Source: an uncultured Aquimarina sp.
GTDB taxonomy: Bacteria; Bacteroidota; Bacteroidia; Flavobacteriales; Flavobacteriaceae
Length of the DNA: 64,000 nt
Assembly (NCBI GenBank): GCA_947496555.1
Contig: CANMDH010000015.1
Span: 1-64,000 of the forward strand
Reading direction: 5' to 3'
Shown here piece by piece: positions 1-8,541 of the stretch (the first letter of the stretch is position 1; every line of letters begins with the position of its first letter). Under the pieces are notes generated by a model. It had not been told where the DNA came from and ran no database searches. It was given only the letters and a program-made list of their open reading frames with translations. The translations under genes and the position numbers were made by a program.

Positions 1-209
1 CCAATACTGGTCACACTATCCGGTATGGTTACCTCGGTTAATTGGTTACCGTAAAAAGCACGATCTCCGATACTGGTTATACTGTTGGGTAGGGTCACAC
101 TGGTCAATTGGTTACTAGAAAAAGCCCCGTCCCCAATACTGGTCACACTATCCGGTATGGTTACCTCGGTTAATTGGTTACCGTAAAAAGCACGATCTCC
201 GATACTGGT
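1..209 (-). repeat. 132-bp exact internal duplication in LRR gene
   Basis: Bases 1-77 and 133-209 are identical. The 132-bp offset equals two 66-bp LRR units, so two repeats were copied as a block within the gene. Confidence 0.9.
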
Positions 210-2180
210 GACACTGTTCCCTATGGTGACACTGGTCAATTTGTTGTTATCAAAAGCACCATTCCCAATAGTGGTCACACTGTTGGGAATGGTCACACTG
301 GTCAATTGGTTGTCTAAAAAAGCACTACTCCCAATACTGGTGACACCGTTGGGTATGGTAATGCTGGTCAATTGGTTGCCCCTAAAAGTTAAAGCCCCAA
401 TACTGGTCACACTGTTCGGTATGGTAACCTCGGTTAATTTGTTACGGCTAAAAGCCCTATTCCCAATACTGGTCACTGTATAGGGTATGACAACACTAGT
501 CAATCCTTTTTCTTTAAAAGCATCGTTACCAATAGCGGTCACTGTGTAGAATTCTTTAACCATTTCGGGAATGTTTATATTGGTTGCTGTACCCGTATAG
601 TCTATGGCCATTACAGTATTGGGCTCTAATGATGTGATTTGATATGTGATACCGCCATCGGTAAAGGTATCTCCTACATCGGGTTCTGTAATGGACTTAA
701 AGCCCGTCCACCCTGCAGCCAGATATGCGTCTTTAGTGCCTGCAGGGACTATCAAGTCTATTTGGTTGCGATTGGCATTTTGAAAGGCATCCTCTTGGAG
801 CGATGGGGGAACGGTGCCCTCTACCATCACTGTGGTAAGGTTTGGGTTATTTGCAAAAGCCCTGTCTCCGATACTCTTCACATGGTTCGGTATGGTCACC
901 TCAGTCAATTGGTTGTTCCTAAAAGCATGATTCCCAATACTGGTCACACTGTTAGGTATGGTCACCTCGGTTAAAGCGTTCCTGTAAAAAGCAGTATGCC
1001 CAATACTGGTTACTCCATCCGGAATGGTTACACTGGTCAATTGGTTATTCTCAAAAGCAACGTCCCCAATGGCGGTCACCCCATCCGGAATGATTATACT
1101 GGTCAACTGGTTATCGGCAAAAACAACACTTTCGATATGGGTCATACTGTTTGGAATGATCACTTCGCTCAATTGGTTTTTCGAAAAAGCGGCCCTATCA
1201 ATATTTTCTACACCATGAGGTATGGTTACACTGGTTAATTGGTTTTTCCAAAAAGCATAGCTCCCAATACTGGTCACTGTATAGGGTATGACAACACTAG
1301 TCAATCCTTTTTCTTTAAAAGCATCGTTACCAATAGCGGTCACCGTATAAGTGTTTGGGCCATGACCCACCGTTGGGGGGATGTTCACACTGGGACCTCC
1401 CGTAGTGGTATAGTCTGCCACCTCAACTTCATAAGGTACTAAAGAAGTAACCCGGTATGTTATATGATCGACACTGAAGGTATTCCCGGTCTTCACAGGT
1501 TCCGTGATGGATCTGAAGCCTGTCCAACCATGATCCAAATAAGCTTGTACCTTGTTCCTGGGAACGACCACATCTATTTGGTGACGGTTTGAAAAGGTAT
1601 GAGCGGTAACAATGTTGGGTACGATACCAACACCCTGTGCCGTTACTTTTGTGATTGGATTGTTAGCAAAGCCTTCTCCGCCAATACTGGCAACGCCATT
1701 GGGAATAACAACATTGGTTAATTCGTTAAACCTAAAAGCGCCATAGCCAATCTGGTCAACATTGACTCCCAACGTTATGCCGCTTAATTGATTTTCCCTA
1801 AAGGCAAAGGTGCCTATCATTGTCACCCCATCGGGTATGACAACACTCTCCAATTGGTTGGCCCTGAAAGCACTGAGCCCAATACTGGTCACACTATTGG
1901 GGATGGTCACACTGGTCAATCCTTTTTCTTTAAAGGCGTCGTTACCAATAGCGGTTACCGTATATTCAATATTACTTTGGTCTTTGACCATTGAGGGGAT
2001 AATCAACTCTGTTGCAGAACCGGTATAGCTCACAATTTCAACTTCGGTTGGAGAGGTAGTGGTAATTTCATATCTGATGTCATCATCTATAAATTGGTCT
2101 CCTACATTTTGGCCATAACTGCCAAGGCTTGTCAATATCATAAAGATGAAAGCCACTATTAATTGTAATTGTTTTTTCAT
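1..2180 (-). CDS. Secreted BspA-type leucine-rich-repeat protein (3' end outside window)
   Basis: The minus frame is open from the ATG at 2180 to the window edge, giving about 726 residues with no stop. It starts with a signal peptide (MKKQLQLIVAFIFM..., ending near SYGQ). The rest is mostly 22-residue repeats of the form AFxxNQLTxVTIPxSVTSIG, the LRR_5/BspA pattern. Three modules start near residues 27, 230 and 502, each opening with GDxF...ITYxITS and an AIGNDAFKEKGLTSV segment. Modules 1 and 2 close with a non-LRR piece (NQIDLIVPAGTKDAYLAAGW in module 2) leading to a GFKSITEP-like phrase. Such proteins are usually exported surface or adhesion proteins, often with a C-terminal type IX secretion signal; that end is not visible. 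Several stretches are exact DNA duplicates. Family assignment is firm; ligand and role are unknown. Confidence 0.9.
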   Translation of the reverse strand, partial: MKKQLQLIVAFIFMILTSLGSYGQNVGDQFIDDDIRYEITTTSPTEVEIVSYTGSATELIIPSMVKDQSNIEYTVTAIGNDAFKEKGLTSVTIPNSVTSIGLSAFRANQLESVVIPDGVTMIGTFAFRENQLSGITLGVNVDQIGYGAFRFNELTNVVIPNGVASIGGEGFANNPITKVTAQGVGIVPNIVTAHTFSNRHQIDVVVPRNKVQAYLDHGWTGFRSITEPVKTGNTFSVDHITYRVTSLVPYEVEVADYTTTGGPSVNIPPTVGHGPNTYTVTAIGNDAFKEKGLTSVVIPYTVTSIGSYAFWKNQLTSVTIPHGVENIDRAAFSKNQLSEVIIPNSMTHIESVVFADNQLTSIIIPDGVTAIGDVAFENNQLTSVTIPDGVTSIGHTAFYRNALTEVTIPNSVTSIGNHAFRNNQLTEVTIPNHVKSIGDRAFANNPNLTTVMVEGTVPPSLQEDAFQNANRNQIDLIVPAGTKDAYLAAGWTGFKSITEPDVGDTFTDGGITYQITSLEPNTVMAIDYTGTATNINIPEMVKEFYTVTAIGNDAFKEKGLTSVVIPYTVTSIGNRAFSRNKLTEVTIPNSVTSIGALTFRGNQLTSITIPNGVTSIGSSAFLDNQLTSVTIPNSVTTIGNGAFDNNKLTSVTIGNSVTSIGDRAFYGNQLTEVTIPDSVTSIGDGAFSSNQLTSVTLPNSITSIGDRAFYGNQLTEVTIPDSVTSI
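461..1343 (-). repeat. 82-bp exact repeat marking LRR module starts
   Basis: Bases 461-542 and 1262-1343 are identical (offset 801 bp). Each encodes the DAFKEKGLTSVVIPYTVTSI segment at the start of a module. A third, diverged copy lies near 1885-1960. The identity points to recent duplication or gene conversion between modules. Confidence 0.85.
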
Positions 2181-2526
2181 TTTGATGGGTTTTTAGTTTT
2201 TTGTATACTATTTCAAATACAAAAAATGTACAGATACGAGAAATACGCAACAATTAGTGTCCAACTCCTTTAAACATGGGATGTTATAGCATGTTTTGGG
2301 GATAATGGGAGTTGTTTTATGTTCTTTGGGTATGATTCGAGGGTCGCTTTCACTTCGACTACGCTCAGTGACCGCTTAGTATAATCTCAAGGACTCAGTG
2401 ACCCCTTGATTACGTTTTTTATTTAGTACCCTTCGACTACATGGTTCCTGAGCCGAAGCCTCGGCTGGTGCGAGCATCACGCTCGTATCCCATGTAACAA
2501 GATACTGGCGTTAGCGGGGTCTTTCG
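2181..2526. other. Gene-free stretch with REP-like fragments and small hairpins
   Basis: No credible gene. An AT-rich leader of the LRR gene occupies about 2181-2250. A REP-like piece, ACTTCGACTACGCTCAGTGA, lies near 2352-2371, and a second GGACTCAGTGACC follows near 2391-2404. Two short hairpins follow: AGCCGA/TCGGCT near 2451-2466 and CGAGC/GCTCG near 2473-2487. Confidence 0.6.
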
Positions 2527-2842
2527 CTATGTATAGGTACTTCGACGTATTAAAAAGGTAGTTTCAAGGCCATTATGAGGTAGTTTTAGGCCGGATCGTT
2601 GTAGTTTTAAGAAGCAAAAAGCTGCTTTTGGACCAGACAAAGGTAGTGCGAAGCCGCAATAAGGTAGTTCGAACCACCTTTTTTTGGATTGTGATGCCAT
2701 AACTTCATCCAAAAAAGCATGAATATATGGCCTCGAAGCCGCAATGTATCAAAAATAAGGGGGAATGTATGACCTCGAAGCCATAATGAGCGGCAAAGAA
2801 GCGTTAACCTACGGCCTCGAACTACCTTTGTGCGGGTTCGAC
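2527..2842. repeat. Array of fifteen degenerate 21-bp repeats (array 1)
   Basis: Cutting every 21 bp gives units at 2527, 2548, 2569, 2590, 2611, 2632, 2653, then one 22-bp unit at 2674, then 2696, 2717, 2738, 2759, 2780, 2801 and 2822. On the plus strand the units tend toward GCCGCAATAAGG followed by TAGTTCGAA, or the variant GCCNTAATNTATG followed by CCTCGAA. Unit borders form a near-palindrome, GGCTTCGAGGCC on the minus strand. Only one unit departs from 21 bp. Short open frames across it follow from the period being a multiple of three and show no start or family signal. Function unknown. Confidence 0.8.
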
Positions 2843-2969
2843 TCCTATACAGCATAGGGGGTTACCTTATACATTACCCTTGCTAAAGAAGGATTTTATC
2901 AAGCACATTGGTTTTTGCACTACATTTACATCTAGTTACCAAATACGTTGTGCTTCATTCTTAAATACA

Positions 2970-3521
2970 TCAAGTCTCAGGATTTTTATCTCGAATTCTT
3001 TTGTATAATTTGATACCCAGCATTAGCAAAACACCAAGAACAATAATCCCGATAACCCCGTAGATCCAGTTTACAGCATCCCGAACAATCACTAAAAAAA
3101 TAACAGCAAACAATATGATGGTAGAGCCTTCGTTCCATATTCGCATTTGGTTTGATGACCATTTTATGATATCCTGTTGTAACTGTTTATAGATGTGATG
3201 GCATTTAAAATGATAGGCAAAAAGTAGGATTACAAAACCTAATTTGACATGCATCCAGGGTTGTTGCAGCCATGCGGGCATCAAAATTAAGAGCCAAATC
3301 GCAAAAAGTGTAGCCAAAATTGCAGAGGGCCAGGTAATGATAAACCATAAGCGCTTGGCCATTAATTTTAACTGTTTACCTAATATTTCTTTTTCGGGAG
3401 AAGGCTTATCAAAAGCCTCAATCTGGTATATAAATAATCTTGGTATATAAAATAACCCTGCAAACCAGGTAATCACAAAGATTAGGTGCAGGGCTTTTAT
3501 GTAATTATAGTATTCGAGCAT
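2970..3521 (-). CDS. hemJ: HemJ-like protoporphyrinogen IX oxidase
   Basis: A 183-residue membrane protein with four or five hydrophobic segments. The N-terminus (YIKALHLIFVITWFAGLFYI) matches the HemJ/UPF0093 family, which oxidises protoporphyrinogen IX to protoporphyrin IX in many bacteria lacking HemG and HemY. The family's conserved histidine is His12 and the conserved lysine is Lys93 in the MHVKLGF stretch; both are present. It would act just before ferrochelatase, encoded about 10 kb away, and after HemF at 21153. It stands alone here rather than in the hem operon. CopD-like proteins share this fold, but the N-terminal motif and length favour HemJ. Confidence 0.85.
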   Translation of the reverse strand: MLEYYNYIKALHLIFVITWFAGLFYIPRLFIYQIEAFDKPSPEKEILGKQLKLMAKRLWFIITWPSAILATLFAIWLLILMPAWLQQPWMHVKLGFVILLFAYHFKCHHIYKQLQQDIIKWSSNQMRIWNEGSTIILFAVIFLVIVRDAVNWIYGVIGIIVLGVLLMLGIKLYKRIRDKNPET

Positions 3522-3584
3522 TTATTAGGCTAAGATTACTGGCAAGTCACATGGATTGGAGTCAAGGTGTAAATGAGTAAAATT

Positions 3585-3609
3585 GTCCCTCGACTCCGCT
3601 CGGGATGAC
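3585..3609 (+). repeat. REP-like palindromic repeat, copy A
   Basis: GTC-CCTCGACTCCGCTCGG-GATGAC, containing the CTCGACTCCGCTCGG core seen in two further copies near the GIY-YIG gene. It lies between that gene and hemJ. Confidence 0.75.
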
Positions 3610-3645
3610 GGAGCCCATTAAATTAGATTCAAAGGTATAAAATAA

Positions 3646-3987
3646 TCAGATACTATCACCTCGAGCGGAGTCGAGAGGCGAATAATTCTTGGAATGACTT
3701 TCATTTTTACATTCTGAAAGTAACTTCAAGAGATCAAAATCATCATTGGCCAAAGCTAACTTTTTCTTTTTGCTCCACTTTTTGATTTTCTTTTCAAATA
3801 GTTCTGCTTGTTCAAACTGGATAAACTCTTGTTTGAATATTAATTTGACTGGTCTGCGGGTCGAAGTATAGGAATTATCATTTAGTCCAAAGTTATGTTC
3901 ATTAATTCTTCTTTCAAGATTATTTGTTAATCCAGTATATAAAGATTTATCAGAACATTCTACTATATAAACATAATAGTATTTCAT
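3646..3987 (-). CDS. GIY-YIG nuclease superfamily protein (UPF0213/YhbQ-like)
   Basis: A 113-residue protein whose first 90 residues form a compact GIY-YIG domain: YYVYIVECSDKSLYTGLTNN holds the two motif halves as VYI and YTG, followed by the family arginine in LERRINEH and a lysine-rich KKIKKWSKKKK stretch. Stand-alone members have been linked to structure-selective DNA cleavage, but their biology is poorly known. The last residues (SPLDSARGDSI) and the stop are encoded by an inverted REP-like repeat at 3655-3680, so the native C-terminus was overwritten or extended. Another copy ends 8 bp upstream of the start codon. No partner gene is evident. Confidence 0.85.
   Translation of the reverse strand: MKYYYVYIVECSDKSLYTGLTNNLERRINEHNFGLNDNSYTSTRRPVKLIFKQEFIQFEQAELFEKKIKKWSKKKKLALANDDFDLLKLLSECKNESHSKNYSPLDSARGDSI
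3655..3680 (-). repeat. REP-like repeat, copy B (inverted, inside GIY-YIG 3' end)
   Basis: Reverse-oriented copy of the CTCGACTCCGCTCG core. It encodes the PLDSARGD tail of the GIY-YIG protein. Confidence 0.75.
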
Positions 3988-3995
3988 AGTGGGCT

Positions 3996-4020
3996 GTCCC
4001 TCGACTCCGCTCGGGATGAC
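3996..4020 (+). repeat. REP-like repeat, copy C (upstream of GIY-YIG)
   Basis: GTC-CCTCGACTCCGCTCGG-GATGAC, identical in core to copy A. It lies between the propeller gene and the GIY-YIG start, so copies C and B bracket the nuclease gene in inverted orientation. Confidence 0.75.
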
Positions 4021-4034
4021 AGAGAAACTGTAAA

Positions 4035-7000
4035 TTATTCTACAAAAAGATAATTAAGCTGCAAGGTATTAAACGCAGCATTAAATGCTGCAATTTCTTC
4101 TGAAATTAATTTATCAAAAGCCTGCAATTGCTCTTTTATCTTTTTGGTAAGTTCATTTTTTACGGCAATATCTTGCTCTGTAGGGCCAAAATCTCCCATG
4201 CCTACTAACGAATTAAGGTGACCAAGCTTATTAGTTAACTTAATCGGAAAGTTGAGAGGATCCTGGTTACTCTTATTTTTGGTTTGATACAAAGCCTTTT
4301 CAATTTCACCGAATTGTTTTTGCAATTCTGAAGCCTTTTTTACCAAATCTGTTGTCTTTTCATCGGATTTGTATTGTTTCTCGAATGCTTTGAGCTGTGT
4401 ATTGATTTTTCTGATCTTTTTGATGGATTTATGTGCTCGATCAACCGTTTTGTTTATACTAGTAATAAAATTAAACTGTGTCTGCATTTGTTGAGGTGTC
4501 GCTTCAGCCCTTGGATCAGCAACTATTGTAAAAGGTTGCCTTGAAACTTCTTTTCCATTTACACTCAAACTTACTTTGTAATTGCCTGGCACTGCCTTTG
4601 GACCATTAAGATTTGCCGACCACAAGATCATGCCTTTCAGTTTTTCGGCACCATCACCTCGCATGTTCCAGGTAAACATATTACCGCCTTTTTCTTCTAT
4701 TTCTAGTTTATCTTTTTTCTCTTTTGCTCTGTTATTAAAAGATTTAAGCGTGTCATTTTTTGTATTGAAATACGTAAGTGCAACGGTATCTTTTTCTTTA
4801 TCAAAATTCTTCAGATAAAAATACGTCATCACCCCAGCTGGGTGATTTGTACCTGCTGTCTTAGAATCTTTAACACTTCCTCCTCGCATACGATACGCAT
4901 TTTTGGGTTGATACAGAATATGATTTTGCGCCTTTAGTTTATTATTTAGTTGATGCAACACGGTAAGATCATCAATAATCCAAACGCTTCTTCCTTGTGT
5001 AGCAACTACCAGGTTATTTTCTTTGATGGTCAAATCAGTAATAGGTACAATAGGCAAGTTAAGCTGAAAAGGTTGCCAATTTTTTCCATCGTTAAAAGAG
5101 ATGTACATACCAGTTTCGGTACCTGCATATAATAATCCCTTACGTGCAGGATCCTCTCGTAGGACGCGGGTAAAATGCTCTGGTGAGATTCCGGTTGTAA
5201 TTTTGGTCCATGATTTCCCATAATCTGTAGTTTTGTATAGATAGGGTGCAAAATCACCAGACTTGTATTTGGTTCCTGCTAGGTAACAGGTCCCTTCATC
5301 AAAAGCACTTGGTTCGATACTATTGATCATCATCCATTCGGGCATTCCTTTTGGGGTTACATTATTCCATGTCGTTCCACCATCCTGACTTATGTGCACC
5401 AATCCGTCATCGCTTCCTACCCAAAGTAACCCTTCTTTAAGCGGACTTTCGGCGGCAGCAAAAATCGTACAGTAATATTCTACCGAGGTATTGTCTTGTG
5501 TAATAGGTCCACCAGATGATTTCAATTTTTCTGGATCATTGCGAGTAAGATCAGGACTAATTACCTGCCAGCTTTGACCTTCATTTTCGGTTACATGCAC
5601 ATGGTTTGAAAACGTATATAATTTATTAGGATTATGCTTAGAAAACATAATGGGGAAATTCCACTGAAAACGATATTTCATGTCCTCGGCACCATGTCCC
5701 ATAGGGTTATCTGGCCAAACACTCACAGAGCGTATGGTTTCAGTCTTGTGATTTACACGGGTTAAGAATCCATCATAACTACCGCCATACACGATGTCAT
5801 TATTTTTTGGATCTACAGCAATGTGTGCCGATTCTCCACCGGCAGTACGTTCCCAATCATCCTCAGAAATGGTCCAACCGGTGCTTCGATGATTAATGCG
5901 TATGGTTGAATTGTCTTGCTGCGCTACATAAATACGATACGGAAAGCTATTATCGGTGGTTACTCTGTAAAATTGAGAAGTGGGTTGGTTATGATAGGTG
6001 CTCCAGGTTTCGCCACCGTCGTAAGTGATTTGTGCCCCTCCATCATCACCAATAATCATTCGTTTAGGATTTTCGGGTGCGATCCAAAGGTCATGGTGAT
6101 CTCCATGTGGAGCTCGGTAACTACTAAAATTCTTTCCACCGTCTTTACTTTTATGATAGGATACATTTACTACGTAAACAACATCTTTATCTTTGGGATC
6201 TGCATAGATACGAGAGTAGTACCAGGCACGTTGGCGAAGACTACGATCGCTATTTAGTAGATTCCAGGTTTCACCCCCGTCATCACTTCTGTAGACACCG
6301 CCTTTTTCTTTATTTTCTACAATGGCCCAAACACGTTCGCTATCAACTGGAGAAACGGTAACTCCCATAATTCCCAGGGTGTCTTTTGCAAAGCCTTTAT
6401 TTTTTGAGATTTCTTTCCATGTTTTTCCGCTATCGATACTTTTCCATAGTGCAGAACCATCACCACCAGAACTCAGGCTATAGGGAGTTCTTCTGGCATT
6501 CCAGGTAGAGGCGTATAAAATCCTTGGATTGTTAGGATCCATTGTCAAATCTACGGCTCCGGCATCGGCATTGGCAAAAAGGACTTTGTTCCATGTTTTA
6601 CCACCATCGGTACTTTTATAAACCCCGCGATCTTGTGTAGGTTTATAGATATTTCCTAAAACGGCGGCATATACAATATCGGGATTTTTTGGATGAATTG
6701 ATATCCTAGGAATATGCCTACTTTTGGGGAGACCCGATTGTACCCAAGTCTTACCGGCATCAACACTTTTCCATACACCATATCCAGAAGACACATTGCC
6801 ACGAAGTGTTTTCTCGCCACCACCTACATAAATTACGTTGGGATCGCTTTCGGACACCGAAATTGAACCAATAGAACCTCCAAAAAAACCATCAGAGATA
6901 TTTTCCCAGGTTCGACCACCATCAACCGTTTTCCAGATACCGCCACCAGTAGCACCAAAATAGAATAAATTGGGTTTATTGGGAACACCGGTTACTGCAG

Positions 7001-7145
7001 CGCTTCGACCGCCTCGAAATGGCCCAATGAGTCGATATTCGAGGGCATCGTAGAGTTCTTGGTTATACGTTTGAGAATGAGTGTTAAAAATACTTCCGAA
7101 AGCGAAAAAGAGTACACAAAGTACCCTGTAGAAATGTGAGTGCAT
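4035..7145 (-). CDS. Secreted Asp-box (VPS10/sortilin-like) beta-propeller protein
   Basis: A 1036-residue exported protein with a signal peptide (MHSHFYRVLCVLFFAFGSIF..., cut near THSQ). At least ten Asp-box/BNR motifs run from about residue 75 to 690, among them WKTVDGGRTW, WKSVDAGKTW, YKSTDGGKTW, YRSDDGGETW, HISQDGGTTW and YKTTDYGKSW, which build one or two multibladed propellers as in sortilin and sialidase-like proteins. A beta-rich region follows, then a lysine-rich helical region to the end. It is often labelled 'glycosyl hydrolase', but Asp boxes are structural and no catalytic set is evident, so enzymatic activity is not supported. Probably periplasmic or surface-exposed. Confidence 0.85.
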   Translation of the reverse strand: MHSHFYRVLCVLFFAFGSIFNTHSQTYNQELYDALEYRLIGPFRGGRSAAVTGVPNKPNLFYFGATGGGIWKTVDGGRTWENISDGFFGGSIGSISVSESDPNVIYVGGGEKTLRGNVSSGYGVWKSVDAGKTWVQSGLPKSRHIPRISIHPKNPDIVYAAVLGNIYKPTQDRGVYKSTDGGKTWNKVLFANADAGAVDLTMDPNNPRILYASTWNARRTPYSLSSGGDGSALWKSIDSGKTWKEISKNKGFAKDTLGIMGVTVSPVDSERVWAIVENKEKGGVYRSDDGGETWNLLNSDRSLRQRAWYYSRIYADPKDKDVVYVVNVSYHKSKDGGKNFSSYRAPHGDHHDLWIAPENPKRMIIGDDGGAQITYDGGETWSTYHNQPTSQFYRVTTDNSFPYRIYVAQQDNSTIRINHRSTGWTISEDDWERTAGGESAHIAVDPKNNDIVYGGSYDGFLTRVNHKTETIRSVSVWPDNPMGHGAEDMKYRFQWNFPIMFSKHNPNKLYTFSNHVHVTENEGQSWQVISPDLTRNDPEKLKSSGGPITQDNTSVEYYCTIFAAAESPLKEGLLWVGSDDGLVHISQDGGTTWNNVTPKGMPEWMMINSIEPSAFDEGTCYLAGTKYKSGDFAPYLYKTTDYGKSWTKITTGISPEHFTRVLREDPARKGLLYAGTETGMYISFNDGKNWQPFQLNLPIVPITDLTIKENNLVVATQGRSVWIIDDLTVLHQLNNKLKAQNHILYQPKNAYRMRGGSVKDSKTAGTNHPAGVMTYFYLKNFDKEKDTVALTYFNTKNDTLKSFNNRAKEKKDKLEIEEKGGNMFTWNMRGDGAEKLKGMILWSANLNGPKAVPGNYKVSLSVNGKEVSRQPFTIVADPRAEATPQQMQTQFNFITSINKTVDRAHKSIKKIRKINTQLKAFEKQYKSDEKTTDLVKKASELQKQFGEIEKALYQTKNKSNQDPLNFPIKLTNKLGHLNSLVGMGDFGPTEQDIAVKNELTKKIKEQLQAFDKLISEEIAAFNAAFNTLQLNYLFVE

Positions 7146-7258
7146 AGTTAGCTGAGTTTTAGTTGAAAATACCCTAGCATTTTATACATGTAGATTTGAT
7201 GGGATACTAAAGTCAGGAATTAAAAATAATTTCAAAAGATTTTCACGTAATTTTAACC

Positions 7259-7288
7259 TTGTATACCACAATATCATTCTTAAATTTG
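7259..7288 (+). promoter_or_regulatory. Bacteroidota-type promoter, apparently leaderless
   Basis: TTG at 7259-7261, exactly 19 bp, then TAAATTTG at 7281-7288 matches the Bacteroidota consensus TTG-N19-TAnnTTTG. The ATG of the next gene is at 7294, so transcription would begin at or next to the start codon. Inferred from sequence only. Confidence 0.55.
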
Positions 7289-7293
7289 AAGAA

Positions 7294-8307
7294 ATGCTTC
7301 AACAAGGTTTCATATTGGTGCTTAGTTGCCTGGGGGTTATCCAGGCCTTATTTCTATGCTTTTATCTTTTTACCGTAAAAAAAGGTAATAGGAGAGCCAA
7401 TCGATTTTTGGCTTTTGTTTTACTGGCATTAACGATTCGAATAGGTAAATCTGTTTTCCATAATTATATCGAGGTGGATCCTAGAATTAGAAATTTGGCA
7501 ATTTCGACCATTTTGGCCGTAGGACCTTTTTTATGGTTTTATGGAAAAGCACTTTTTGAGAAACAAAACACTTTTTCGAATACACAGTATGTACATTTGG
7601 CACCCTTTGGATTGTTTGTTCTATTCAGTCCAATAATCCCGAATAGAGGAGACGTTGCCTCATATGTTGCCTACGGATTGGTATTTGTTCACTTAGGAGT
7701 TTATCTGGGCATTTGCTGGAATTATATTTTAAAAAGTAGAGACCAAATTACACCACAACTTTTAAAATGGTATCGAAATATTGTGAGTGGCATTAGTTTG
7801 ATTTGGGCGCTGTATGTTGGAATTTTGATGAGATGGATTCCGTTTTATATTTTGGGCGCTATTTCGTTCTCATTCTTGATGTATTTGTTTACCTATCTTT
7901 TGTTGAAACGACATGTATTTGCTCTAGAAAAATATAGCAATTCGACAATAGATAGAGGTACCTCAAAAAAAGTACTTCAGAAAATAAAGAATTTGCTTGA
8001 AGAAAGTGAAGTATATCTGGATAATGATATTTCATTACATAGCGTTGCCAAACAACTGGATGTAACCCCGCGTGAATTATCACAGGTGATTAATGAAAAT
8101 GAACAAAAGAATTTCTCAGAATTTATAAATCATTATCGAATAGAAAAAGCAAAGACATTATTAGTAGACCCTAAGTATGCGAACGAAAAAATAGCAACCA
8201 TTGCTTATGATTGTGGTTTTGGAAATGTAACTTCTTTTAACCTGGCTTTTAAAGCCGAAACCGAAATTACTCCTTCTCAATATAGAAATCGGTTTAGAGT
8301 AGCTTGA
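7294..8307 (+). CDS. Membrane-bound AraC-family transcriptional regulator
   Basis: A 337-residue protein. The first 210 or so residues form about seven hydrophobic segments (starting FILVLSCLGVIQALFLCFYL). The C-terminal 105 residues are an AraC/XylS double helix-turn-helix: first helix pair around SLHSVAKQLDVTPRELSQVI, second around KIATIAYDCGFGNVTSFNLA, ending ITPSQYRNRF. This layout is common in Flavobacteriia and suggests direct coupling of a membrane signal to transcription. The signal and targets are unknown. The gene is divergent from the Asp-box protein, a plausible target, with 148 bp between their starts. Confidence 0.88.
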   Translation: MLQQGFILVLSCLGVIQALFLCFYLFTVKKGNRRANRFLAFVLLALTIRIGKSVFHNYIEVDPRIRNLAISTILAVGPFLWFYGKALFEKQNTFSNTQYVHLAPFGLFVLFSPIIPNRGDVASYVAYGLVFVHLGVYLGICWNYILKSRDQITPQLLKWYRNIVSGISLIWALYVGILMRWIPFYILGAISFSFLMYLFTYLLLKRHVFALEKYSNSTIDRGTSKKVLQKIKNLLEESEVYLDNDISLHSVAKQLDVTPRELSQVINENEQKNFSEFINHYRIEKAKTLLVDPKYANEKIATIAYDCGFGNVTSFNLAFKAETEITPSQYRNRFRVA

Positions 8308-8360
8308 AAATAAAATTAGCTCAAGTGCTGGTAAATCCTTATTATTAAAATAATAGTTTA
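8308..8360. other. Short gene-free leader to the palindromic element
   Basis: AT-rich sequence following the AraC stop. No terminator hairpin is obvious before the palindromic element that starts at 8361. Confidence 0.4.
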
Positions 8361-8541
8361 CTCTCCCTCTGGGCTACTGTGTGTACATATCTTTTGAATG
8401 TCGAAATTATAGATAAAAACTTGGTCAATACATCCCCCCAGCCCCCTTCAAAGGGGGAATTAATATCCCCTTAAGGGGATTATAGGGGTGTTTTCAATAC
8501 CTTTTAATATTTATGTACACACGGTAGCCCTCTAAGAGAGG
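8361..8541. repeat. MITE-like nested palindrome
   Basis: A ~180-bp element whose ends are inverted repeats: left arm 8371-8389 and right arm 8512-8530 pair GGGCTACTGTGTGTACATA with one mismatch; partial pairing continues outward (CTCTC/GAGAG). Nested inside are CCCCCTT-CA-AAGGGGG at 8451-8466 and the perfect palindrome ATCCCCTTAAGGGGAT near 8464-8481. It has no coding capacity. The architecture fits a non-autonomous mobile element or a REP doublet; no target-site duplication was established. Confidence 0.65.

Noticed and set aside
208-2028. Plus-strand open frames of 60-110 codons across the LRR region
   Set aside because: They are antisense reflections of the 66-bp repeat period of the minus-strand LRR gene, which has a signal peptide and a continuous 726-codon frame.
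2527-2855. Two overlapping minus-strand frames of 61 and 82 codons
   Set aside because: They cover the 21-bp array. A period divisible by three keeps frames open, both frames show artificial seven-residue periodicity, and neither has a signal or known family.
2822-2860. tRNA-like T-arm GGGTTCGACTCC
   Set aside because: No pairing T-stem, acceptor stem, anticodon arm or D-arm could be built around it. The TTCGA comes from the 21-bp repeat.
3646-3987. Homing endonuclease reading of the GIY-YIG gene
   Set aside because: No intron, intein or DNA-binding C-terminal domain; the protein is a bare catalytic-fold domain.
4035-7145. Glycoside hydrolase or sialidase function for the Asp-box protein
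   Set aside because: Asp boxes are structural. No sialidase arginine triad or catalytic set could be placed.
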